Assembly (NCBI GenBank): GCA_949840915.1
Contig: CATKXY010000022.1
Location: 1-43,098 of the forward strand
Reading direction: 5' to 3'
Length of the DNA stretch: 43,098 nucleotides
DNA from: an uncultured Lachnospiraceae bacterium
Lineage (GTDB): Bacteria > Bacillota > Clostridia > Lachnospirales > Lachnospiraceae
The notes beneath the pieces were generated by a model. That model was given only the letters and a program-made list of their open reading frames with translations, was not told the DNA's origin and did not search any database. Positions 17,214-25,854 of the stretch are shown one piece after another. A program made the position numbers and the translations under genes. Position 1 is the first letter of the stretch. Each line of letters opens with the position of its first letter.

Positions 17214-20200
17214 ATGAGACAAAAAATGCAGCAGTTCTGCAGGCAGGTTATTGCTACAGTCTGTGCGGCCTCCATGGTGCTTGGCGGAGTTCTTTCCGAC
17301 ATCGGTGCTGTGGCGGTCCGGGCGGCGGGGGAGCATACCCTGTGGCTTGTGGGGGACTCAACCGTATGCGCGTTTGACGATCAGACTTTTTATCCGCGAT
17401 ACGGCTATGGCACTCAGGTAGGAAACTATCTGGATGACACTTACACTGTCCGGAATCTGGCAGTATCCGGTGCAAGTTCTAAAAGTTTTATAAGTCATGA
17501 TAATTATACAACGCTGACAGGTGCAGGCGGGATTCAGGCGGGAGACGCTTTGGTCATCGGTTTCGGCCACAATGACGAGAAAGATCAAAGCAAGTTGTAT
17601 ACAGATGCAAATGGTGACTGGGAGACGGAAGGCTCCTTTGCCAAAAGCTTGTATGATAATTATGTCAGGCCGGCGCAGGATGCGGGTGCGGAGGCCATTC
17701 TCTGTACCCCCATTGTCAGAAGATCTCCCGACGGCAGCTTTACGAATCATCAGCTCCATATCACTGCGGACAAAACTACAGAGAGCGTGACATATAAGGG
17801 CGGCGACTATCCCCGGGCGATCAGGGAGCTGGGCGCTGCGAAGGGTGTGCCTGTGGTGGATCTGACTACTCTGACCCAGGAGTTGTATACCTCTCTGGGT
17901 GCGAAAGAGACCTTGTATCTTCATGCGTGGAATTCCCATAAAGAAGCTTCGGTGGACAATACACATTTGAATTTCTATGGCGCAAAGCAGGTGGCATGGC
18001 TCTTTGCAGATGCGGTGAGCGGACTGGATGAGGAGCTGGCACTGAAGGAGCATATAAATGCCGGAGAGGCGCCTTCCAAGGACACAGAACTGCCTAAGGC
18101 GCAGAATCCGGATTATGTGATTACTGAATACACCCGCCCCGGGGATGATGCAGCCAGTTCACTCTATTCCGATTATGTGATCGGCGAGGGCGACGGAGCA
18201 GTTCATTTCAAGGGAACCGCTTTCGGAAATCTGAGCGGCAGCACCAAACCGTCTGCCGAGAACCATATTCTGGGCACTGACGGCGATGGGAACATGCGTG
18301 TAGCAGTCAAGAACAATAAGAGTAAGATTGATAATGCATCGGATGGTATTGCGATGTACTATTATCGGGTGCCTGTGGACAGCTCGTTTGAATTGTCGGC
18401 AAAGGCGACCATAAACGAGATTGATCTTAGCAGCAGTCAGGTGGCGTTTGGCCTGATGGTCAGAGATGACATGTATATTGACACAGGCGATGCAACGATT
18501 GCCTCCAATTATGCGGCGGCAGGCAGTCTGGGAGCCGGATGCAACTGCTTCTACAGAAAAGACGGTAAGCTTGGAGGAAAAGCGCCGCTTCAGAATACTC
18601 AGATCGCAAAGGGCAGCAGCTACAACCTGAGCATTCAGAGCACCGGCGAAGGCACAATCTGCACATTCAATAACGAGACTGCCCAGGTAGAAGGATATGA
18701 TTTCCTTTTGAATGGTGTTGACGACGAATATGTCTATATAGGTATGTTTGCTGCCAGGAATGCGGATGTCTCCTACAGCCAGATTTACCTGAAAGTGGAC
18801 GGACAGGTTGTTGTGGACAATCGCAAGACCGAGTATGCGGTGACAGTGATAAGCGCTGAAAACGGCAGCGCACAGGCCAGCAAAACCTCTGCGGCAGAAG
18901 GAGAGACTGTCAGGCTGACTGCAACTCCCGACGAGGGCTGGCTGTTCAAGGAGTGGCAGGTTGTGAGTGGCGGCGTGACCGTTGAGAACGATCAGTTTAC
19001 CATGCCTGCAAATGCGGTGGAAGTGAAAGCCGTATTTGAGAAGCTGCGCACGGAGTGGAATTTCCAGGCGGATGACGCCATTGCCGGAAAAAAAGAGGCG
19101 GACGGAATTTATTCGGGCAACGGCGTGTATTGGGAGGGTCAGTCGGGCGTGCTGGCCGGCCTGCAGATTGATGCCACAAATGGTAAGTGGGACTCCAGGG
19201 ACAGTCTCACGAATGGCTGGGCACAGTTTAATGCGAATACGGTGATCACAGTTCCCGTGGAGGGACCTTGCAAGGTTACGGTGGTCGGTTATAGCGCCGG
19301 TTACACAGTGGACGGCGTTGCCGCTTCTGTGGCGGGCAGCGGGGAGACCTTTGTCTGTGAGGGAAAGAATAAGAAGGCAGTCATCACCGCGACAGAAAAT
19401 ACATACTTGAGATCCATCAAAGTGGAAGCGCTGTCCTACCTTGCAGCAGGAGAGACGGACTTTACCAAACTTACGGGTATTGTGCAGAATGGTGCGATAC
19501 CGCCGGATCATATTAAAGGAATGAATCTGACGGATTTTACATGGAACGGTGCCCAGCACGGACTGGCTGCGGGATCAAATGCTGTCATGACGCTGAGTCT
19601 TCCCCATAAGGCAAATGTCTCCGTGACGACATGCACTTATGGCGCAGGCGCAAATGCAACCGTGACAGCGTCCTCGGGAAAGGTTTCTTGTGTACCTACA
19701 ACAGAGGAGGCTAACGGAACCACCGGTCTGAAGTTTGCCGTGGAGGGAGCGGAAGCGGGAGACCTCAAGCTGACTTTTGGGGGCGGATCTGTGTTTATCC
19801 ACAATATATTTGTGGACTATATCATTGAGATAGGTCCCAGGAATATTGATGTGTGGGATATGGGCGGTAAAGAGGAGACAGATACAAGACTCTATACCAA
19901 TAATATTACACCTGAGGCATGGATTGAGTCGGGTGCAGTTGTGAACAAAGCGATTTCTAAAGAGGTTACTTTTGGTGATCTGACCATCACTCCCGGCGGA
20001 GGCGACAGGCTTTATTCCAATATAGAAGCGCTGAAGGACCTGAATTATGGCGGATTTGCTGCTGCTCAGAACAAATATGAGGACGGGTATCAGGCAGCAG
20101 GCGCTTATTATACCAATGGTACCGGCGGATCAACCAGACGATATCTTACCATCGCCAATGTACAGGCCGGGGATAAGATCGTGGCGTACATGGGTGCGGT

Positions 20201-23200
20201 ACAGAAGGGGGATACTCAGTTCTTTTTTGAGGGATTGGGCGGAGCCGCAGGTCAGAAAGAAACTGTAGAAGCTGCGGCCAATGTGTTTGGGAAGTATGAG
20301 CTTTTGGCGGAAAAAACCGGTTCTTATAAAATCTGGGAGAACAATGCGGGCAAGCCCATGTGGCACAGAGTGATGAGAGTACCCGGTGTGTCTGTGAGCG
20401 GAACCATTCATTTCGGAGAGTATGCGGGTACCGGGCACAGTGTAAAGTTTATTAACCAGACTACGAAGAAGGCGACGGAGGCGGTTCTGGACGGGTCAAA
20501 TTATACGGCTACACTGGCGGCCGGTTACACATACACGGCGGTGCTCTCCGGAGCGACCGGATATGGGTTTAGCGCCGCCACCAAGACGGTGGTGACCGTG
20601 GATGAGGACTGCATCGACGGAAAATCAAATGTAAATCTTATGGTGGAACCCAAGAGTACCTATACTTATTCCGGTAAAATTACAGGATTTGCAGAAGGGT
20701 ATGATGTTTCCGGGCTTACGCTCACCATGGCCCCTCCTGCTGATTCCAATATGGATGAAGTGAGTGCGGCGATTGATGAGAACCTGAATTTCACTGCTAC
20801 TCTGGAGCCGGATGTGGCTTATACGATTCAGATCGCCGGGGTGAATGACTATGAATTGAAGGGCGACGCGACTGTCGAGGCCAGCGGGAATTATCAGGCG
20901 GATATTACGGTGGGGCTGAAGGCCGTGTATGATGTGAAAGGCGGATTTCTGGGACTTGGCGATGCTTTGGTGACGGCACTGACCTTTGTGAACCTGGATG
21001 ATAAGTATGAGTATCCTGCAACAGTGAACAAGGATGGTTATTCGGTCAGTCTGCGCGATGGCGCTTATCAGGCAAAGGCTGTTGCGGAGGGGTATCGCAC
21101 ACAGACTCATGTGGTGGTGGCAGGCAAAGCAGTGGGCAAAGACCTGATGTTTGTTTCTACCTCGGCGGCACCCGAATTGACTCGTGTATCCGATATTTAT
21201 GTGGGATATCCCAATGAGCAGAACAATTACAATACCGTCAGGGATGCGGTGGCAGCCTGTGAGGCGATGAAGCCGGCGAGTGAGGCAGAGCGCATCACAG
21301 TGCATATCGCTCCCGGAATCTACAGAGAACAGATTGTTCTGAAGACTCCGTATATCAGCTTTGTGAATGATACGGACAAGGAGGTGCTGATTACTTGGTA
21401 TTACGGTATCGGGTATCAGTATTACAGTGCGGGTGACAATGGTTTTTACGATCCCGAGAGGGCATATGATAAGTATGAGAAGCATATTGCCGAGAAATGG
21501 GGTACCACGATATTCGTACAGCCGGCTGCGATGGGATTCCGGGCTGACGGCATCACTTTTGAAAATTCTTTTAACCGTTATCTGACGGATGAGGAACTTG
21601 AGGACGGCGTAGAGCATACCGACTCAACGATCAAAGTTGACAGAAAGTACGGATTGGATGTACAGTCCAAAGCCGCCACGGAGCGTGCGGCTGCCATTGT
21701 TGTGCAGGCGGATCAGGTTGAGTTTAACGATTGTGCTTTCTACAGCAGCCAGGATACCGTATACGGCACCAACAGCGGAATGCGCATGTATTTCAAGAAC
21801 TGCTTTATCGAAGGGCAGACAGACTATATATTCGGCGATGGCAGCGCAGTGTTCGATGCCTGTGAGCTGAGCTGGAAGGGTTACAGCAAAGATTCTACAG
21901 GCGGTTACATCACCGCTCACAGACCCGGCAGTGACAGCGATAAAGGTTATCTGTTCAGAAATTGTATTGTGAGCGCCAATGACAAGCTTACCGTGACCAC
22001 CGGTTATTTTGGAAGACCGTGGGGAGAAAATGCCAGGGCTGTGTTCCTGAACACAAGGCTGCAGAGCGGGGATTTGATTCATGCCGGCGGCTGGTCTCCC
22101 TGGAGCGGAAAGGATACAGATATCCCGCTGCTGACAAAGGCATATTACAAGGAATACAATACCACTCTGATGGATGGCGGCGCAGTGGATATTTCGGGTC
22201 GCAGGGTTGATTTGATGACTCAGGCAGAGGCTGAAACGGTGAAGGTGGCGGATTACTTCGGAAGCTGGACTCCTTCGTTCTATCGGGAGGAGGCTGCGGA
22301 AGTCGCTTTTGTTACAAAGCCTTTTGTCACGGACAACGGTGATCTGAACACGCCTTATCCCGGACATAAGCTGACGGTGGGTTATTCCATAGGCGATGCA
22401 AACGATGCAAATGACGCGTCCCTGATTCAGTGGTACCGCGTGAAGGACGGCAAAGAGACTTTGGTTAAGAACGCTGCCGTTCTGGATAAGACTTATAAGA
22501 TTGTAAGAGAAGATATAGGAAGTAGGATCAAGGTTGTGGTGACACCCATCACAGTGAGCGGCAACAAGGGTATAGCCGAAAGCTGTACTGTGGAGGCCGT
22601 TGTAAGAGACGGGTATGAGGATCCCGATGCGGCGGGTGGAGTCCCGGAGCTGGGCGATGGAGTGAATATTTTTCTGGCGGGCGATTCAACAGTAAAGGAT
22701 TACTCCGCAGCAGGAATCAATTCCGGCGGGTCGGCCAGAAGTGAGGGCGCGTGGGGAGAGTTTTTCCAGAGTTACTTCAATAAGGAAAAGGTGACTGTGG
22801 TCAATTACGCCAACGGTGGCAGAAGCGTCAGAAACTTTATCAATGAAGGTTCACTTGATACGATCGCCGGAAAAATCGGCGAGGGGGATTATCTGTTCAT
22901 CCAGTTTGGACACAATGACTGTTCCGATATTGAGGCGCATCTGGCGGAGAGATATGTGCCTTTGGGAATACCCGACGCTGACGGCGTGTATCCTGTCACG
23001 CCCGGAGAAAAGCAGCCTACGCCGGCAGAGCTGGCCAACAAGAACTACGGCGCTGAATGCTATACTTATGACTGCGGCGGCACTTATAAATGGTATTTGA
23101 AGCAGTATATCGATGTGGCTAAAAACGCCGGGGCGACTCCCGTGCTGGTGACGCCTGTCTCCAGAATGTATTACAATTCAGACGGAAGCGTCAAGCCTCA

Positions 23201-25700
23201 TCACGATTCCGCAAACAGTACCGGAAAAACGCAAAAAACTACCGACAATGCCTATGTGACAGCGATGAAGCAGCTGGCACAGGAGCAGGATGTTTTGCTG
23301 GTGGACGGTTTCGGGCTGACCAAGGCACTCTTTGAAGATGCATGGAAGAATGCAGCCGAAAACGGCGAGCAGGACAAAGAGCTCTATGGCAAGCAGATCA
23401 TGCATGCCGGAGATAAGACGCACAATAACAAACTGGGCGGCATGATCGAGGCTGCGGTTATCGCGTCTGCCATTCAGAACATGGAGCTGAATATTTCCTA
23501 TGCGGTGAAAGCGCCCGCCCAGGTGATGGGCGAAACTGCCGAACAGTCCCCCAAGACTGTATTTGTGGTAAATGGAAGCAGTAAGCTTACCGCATATGAT
23601 GTTACTTCGGATTATGCTGAACGCGCTCCCTACTGGGAGAGCACAGGCCAGAGAATGATAGATGCCATTGATGAGAAAGCGAAAGAACTGGCAGGCTCGG
23701 GAGAAAATCCGGTTCCTCCCACAGATCGTGACGAATGGAGCAGGATTGCCGCGCCGGTGATCATCAGTGCGCTTCAGACGCAGCGTACGGGCAAGGTTGT
23801 TGTGAAAGCCAGCGGTAATGTCAGTGACAAGGGTGCCGACTTGCTGAAGGTAGTTATGAAGAGGGCGGACACAATTGTGGATTCGAAAGTCAGCGATAAA
23901 AAGACTGCCGCTGAACAGAGCTTTGAGTTTACGGTGACCGAATCCGGCGAGTATACCTTTATCGCGTATCTGATCCGTAAGAACGAGAAGGACGAAAAGG
24001 CTAGTGAAGCGAAAAGTTGTAATGTGAAGTTGTCCTCAGCAGTTGATCCGGAAAAGAAAGGATTGTATATTGTGCTTACGGACGGCGATGAATTTGAGTA
24101 CACCGGAAGCGCGATCAAGCCTGAGATCAAGGCTTACAACAACGGTGAGCTGCTTACGGCGGGTGTTGATTACACCGTGAAATACAGCAACAATATCAAG
24201 GCCTGCGAGTGGGAGGAGGACACATCCGCACCCAAGAACGCACCCCGGATTACCGTTATGGGTAAGGGAAACCTGACCGGAAGCTCTTCGACAAACTTTA
24301 CCATCAAGGCCAAGGATATTTCGGACGCTGATGTGATTAAGGGCGACATTATCATTGCAAAGGGTTCCAAGGCATCGCCTGTGCTGGTATATAACAATAT
24401 CAGGCTTGGTGCAAAGGATTATGAGTTTGATCCTGCGACAGATGCGAAAAAGAAATTCAATCAGAGCGATACGATCAAGCTGAAAGGAAAGGGCAGCTTT
24501 TCCGGAAACTGTGAGCTGAACGTAACCGTGGTAGAGAAGAAGGATCTTAAGAAGTTTAACGTGGAGGTGGGAAAGGAGTCTCTGACCTATATACCCGGAA
24601 AGGTGCAGAAGCCTGCGATTACAGTAAAGGATAAAACCAGCAGGGAGACTCTGACTGAAAATATCCATTATACGATTGTTTACGGAGGGGATCAGACGTC
24701 GGCGGGTACGCAGAAGTTTACTGTCATCGGTATGGGTATGTACAGCGGAACCGTGGCGAAGTCTTATAAGATTAAGCCGCTGGCAGTGAAAGATGAGAGC
24801 GCCATCTCCTTAACCGGCATAGACCAGGACGGATATCTCTTTACGGCTGCAGGAGTTACCCTGGGTGATGATCTGAAGGTAATTTACAAGTGTAAAAACG
24901 AGAGTGGCGTGGAGGAAGATATCTTGCTGGCGCAGGGTAAGGATTACAAGGTAAGCTACAGCAACAATAAGAAGGTGGGAGATAATAAGGCCAAGTGCAG
25001 GATAACCTTTCTGGGCAATTATAAAGGAAGCAAAGCCAGGAGTGTATCTTTCAGCATCAAGGCAGCGCCTCTGGGCAGTCAGACGGACGGCCTGAGGATC
25101 GAGGCGGCCGATAAAACGTACAAGAAGCCCAATCAATATAAATCTGCGCCGTATGTAAGCATAGACGGTATGGCTCTGAAGAGTTCCGATTATACGGTCA
25201 GATATTATCTGGATGCAGCGATGACGCAGGAGATGAGCAGCCAAAATAAGGTAATTCTGGCGGATGACGCCGTATCGGCAACCATATATGTGAAGATTGT
25301 CGGCAAGGGCAATTATGCTCCAAAAGACGAGAGTACTTTTGCTGCGACTGAATATCAGGTATGGAAAGTTGGCGAGAATCAGAAGGATTTGTCCAAGGCG
25401 AGAGTAACCTTTGTGGATGCGTCAGGGTCTAAGCTGACCAAGGCGACTTATACCGGAGAAGAGATGGAACCTGCGGTCAAGGTGGAAATTAAGAACGGCA
25501 AGACATGGGAGACAATACCTGCCGATCAGTACGAATTGACTTATGTGAACAATGTGCATAAGGGCAAGGCTACCGCGATCATAAATGCCAAGGGCGTTCA
25601 GTATGTGGGCGGCAGGACTGCGGCATTCAGCATTGTGGCACAAAATCTGAAAAACCGGTCTGATCTGTGGGGCAATCTGGCTCAGATATTTTTGCAATAA
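17214..25700 (+). CDS. Giant secreted pectin esterase: SGNH (CE12-like)-CE8 pectinesterase-SGNH (CE12-like)-Ig repeats
   Basis: The ATG at 17214 follows AGGAGGG; 2,828 residues. A signal peptide covers about 1-38 (cleavage near VRAAG). SGNH esterase 1 spans about 42-285: GDSTV with Ser49, GHND with Asn120, DNTH with D248/H251. Then come a jelly-roll-like domain (about 305-540), an InlB B-repeat-like module (542-610), three beta-rich carbohydrate-binding-like modules (to about 1060) and beta-sandwich modules to 1320. The pectin methylesterase is at about 1322-1680: QDT with Asp1514, DYIFG with Asp1537, GRPW with Arg1601 and Trp1603. SGNH esterase 2 spans about 1815-2090: GDSTV with Ser1825, GHND with Asn1901, DKTH with D2067/H2070. 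About five Ig-like repeats fill 2283-2815. There is no LPxTG or SLH anchor. It should remove acetyl and methyl esters from pectin outside the cell. A weak promoter (TTGACC at 17133) is possible. CE12 assignments are by motif. Confidence 0.85.
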   Translation: MRQKMQQFCRQVIATVCAASMVLGGVLSDIGAVAVRAAGEHTLWLVGDSTVCAFDDQTFYPRYGYGTQVGNYLDDTYTVRNLAVSGASSKSFISHDNYTTLTGAGGIQAGDALVIGFGHNDEKDQSKLYTDANGDWETEGSFAKSLYDNYVRPAQDAGAEAILCTPIVRRSPDGSFTNHQLHITADKTTESVTYKGGDYPRAIRELGAAKGVPVVDLTTLTQELYTSLGAKETLYLHAWNSHKEASVDNTHLNFYGAKQVAWLFADAVSGLDEELALKEHINAGEAPSKDTELPKAQNPDYVITEYTRPGDDAASSLYSDYVIGEGDGAVHFKGTAFGNLSGSTKPSAENHILGTDGDGNMRVAVKNNKSKIDNASDGIAMYYYRVPVDSSFELSAKATINEIDLSSSQVAFGLMVRDDMYIDTGDATIASNYAAAGSLGAGCNCFYRKDGKLGGKAPLQNTQIAKGSSYNLSIQSTGEGTICTFNNETAQVEGYDFLLNGVDDEYVYIGMFAARNADVSYSQIYLKVDGQVVVDNRKTEYAVTVISAENGSAQASKTSAAEGETVRLTATPDEGWLFKEWQVVSGGVTVENDQFTMPANAVEVKAVFEKLRTEWNFQADDAIAGKKEADGIYSGNGVYWEGQSGVLAGLQIDATNGKWDSRDSLTNGWAQFNANTVITVPVEGPCKVTVVGYSAGYTVDGVAASVAGSGETFVCEGKNKKAVITATENTYLRSIKVEALSYLAAGETDFTKLTGIVQNGAIPPDHIKGMNLTDFTWNGAQHGLAAGSNAVMTLSLPHKANVSVTTCTYGAGANATVTASSGKVSCVPTTEEANGTTGLKFAVEGAEAGDLKLTFGGGSVFIHNIFVDYIIEIGPRNIDVWDMGGKEETDTRLYTNNITPEAWIESGAVVNKAISKEVTFGDLTITPGGGDRLYSNIEALKDLNYGGFAAAQNKYEDGYQAAGAYYTNGTGGSTRRYLTIANVQAGDKIVAYMGAVQKGDTQFFFEGLGGAAGQKETVEAAANVFGKYELLAEKTGSYKIWENNAGKPMWHRVMRVPGVSVSGTIHFGEYAGTGHSVKFINQTTKKATEAVLDGSNYTATLAAGYTYTAVLSGATGYGFSAATKTVVTVDEDCIDGKSNVNLMVEPKSTYTYSGKITGFAEGYDVSGLTLTMAPPADSNMDEVSAAIDENLNFTATLEPDVAYTIQIAGVNDYELKGDATVEASGNYQADITVGLKAVYDVKGGFLGLGDALVTALTFVNLDDKYEYPATVNKDGYSVSLRDGAYQAKAVAEGYRTQTHVVVAGKAVGKDLMFVSTSAAPELTRVSDIYVGYPNEQNNYNTVRDAVAACEAMKPASEAERITVHIAPGIYREQIVLKTPYISFVNDTDKEVLITWYYGIGYQYYSAGDNGFYDPERAYDKYEKHIAEKWGTTIFVQPAAMGFRADGITFENSFNRYLTDEELEDGVEHTDSTIKVDRKYGLDVQSKAATERAAAIVVQADQVEFNDCAFYSSQDTVYGTNSGMRMYFKNCFIEGQTDYIFGDGSAVFDACELSWKGYSKDSTGGYITAHRPGSDSDKGYLFRNCIVSANDKLTVTTGYFGRPWGENARAVFLNTRLQSGDLIHAGGWSPWSGKDTDIPLLTKAYYKEYNTTLMDGGAVDISGRRVDLMTQAEAETVKVADYFGSWTPSFYREEAAEVAFVTKPFVTDNGDLNTPYPGHKLTVGYSIGDANDANDASLIQWYRVKDGKETLVKNAAVLDKTYKIVREDIGSRIKVVVTPITVSGNKGIAESCTVEAVVRDGYEDPDAAGGVPELGDGVNIFLAGDSTVKDYSAAGINSGGSARSEGAWGEFFQSYFNKEKVTVVNYANGGRSVRNFINEGSLDTIAGKIGEGDYLFIQFGHNDCSDIEAHLAERYVPLGIPDADGVYPVTPGEKQPTPAELANKNYGAECYTYDCGGTYKWYLKQYIDVAKNAGATPVLVTPVSRMYYNSDGSVKPHHDSANSTGKTQKTTDNAYVTAMKQLAQEQDVLLVDGFGLTKALFEDAWKNAAENGEQDKELYGKQIMHAGDKTHNNKLGGMIEAAVIASAIQNMELNISYAVKAPAQVMGETAEQSPKTVFVVNGSSKLTAYDVTSDYAERAPYWESTGQRMIDAIDEKAKELAGSGENPVPPTDRDEWSRIAAPVIISALQTQRTGKVVVKASGNVSDKGADLLKVVMKRADTIVDSKVSDKKTAAEQSFEFTVTESGEYTFIAYLIRKNEKDEKASEAKSCNVKLSSAVDPEKKGLYIVLTDGDEFEYTGSAIKPEIKAYNNGELLTAGVDYTVKYSNNIKACEWEEDTSAPKNAPRITVMGKGNLTGSSSTNFTIKAKDISDADVIKGDIIIAKGSKASPVLVYNNIRLGAKDYEFDPATDAKKKFNQSDTIKLKGKGSFSGNCELNVTVVEKKDLKKFNVEVGKESLTYIPGKVQKPAITVKDKTSRETLTENIHYTIVYGGDQTSAGTQKFTVIGMGMYSGTVAKSYKIKPLAVKDESAISLTGIDQDGYLFTAAGVTLGDDLKVIYKCKNESGVEEDILLAQGKDYKVSYSNNKKVGDNKAKCRITFLGNYKGSKARSVSFSIKAAPLGSQTDGLRIEAADKTYKKPNQYKSAPYVSIDGMALKSSDYTVRYYLDAAMTQEMSSQNKVILADDAVSATIYVKIVGKGNYAPKDESTFAATEYQVWKVGENQKDLSKARVTFVDASGSKLTKATYTGEEMEPAVKVEIKNGKTWETIPADQYELTYVNNVHKGKATAIINAKGVQYVGGRTAAFSIVAQNLKNRSDLWGNLAQIFLQ
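24063..25660 (+). repeat. C-terminal Ig-like repeat region of the giant esterase
   Basis: About five modules of 80-110 residues share the order: a strand ending in YTG or a related turn, 'xxxPxIxV', a 'DYTVxYSNN' or 'DYKVSYSNN' strand, then a 'VxGxGxYxG' turn and a closing strand. Clear examples are EFEYTGSAIKPEIKAYNN with VDYTVKYSNN, and ATYTGEEMEPAVKVEIKN with QYELTYVNN. Similar modules occur at the C termini of large secreted Clostridia proteins; a wall- or glycan-binding role is inferred. Confidence 0.7.
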
Positions 25701-25714
25701 GTAAGTATTAACAA

Positions 25715-25749
25715 AAAGAACGCGTATTCCGAAAGGGTGCGCGTTCTTT
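25715..25749 (+). terminator. Hairpin after the giant esterase
   Basis: AAAGAACGCG (25715-25724) pairs perfectly with CGCGTTCTTT (25740-25749). The following T run is short because the arm itself ends in TTT. Confidence 0.75.
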
Positions 25750-25789
25750 GTCTGCCGGTTTTGTCCGGGCACAATCCTGAGCAATTTCG

Positions 25790-25818
25790 TTGACAGTCTT
25801 TGCAGCATCCTTTATAGT
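25790..25818 (+). promoter_or_regulatory. Promoter of dnaE
   Basis: A consensus TTGACA (25790-25795) and TATAGT (25813-25818) are separated by 17 bases, 37 bases before the start codon. Confidence 0.8.
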
Positions 25819-25854
25819 TAATTACAAGAACAGTATCTTCAGGGAGAGAGCATT

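Noticed and set aside
18159..19559. 466-codon minus-strand frame opposite the giant esterase
   Set aside because: It is a shadow of a well-supported protein with continuous domain matches on the plus strand, and has no start signal.
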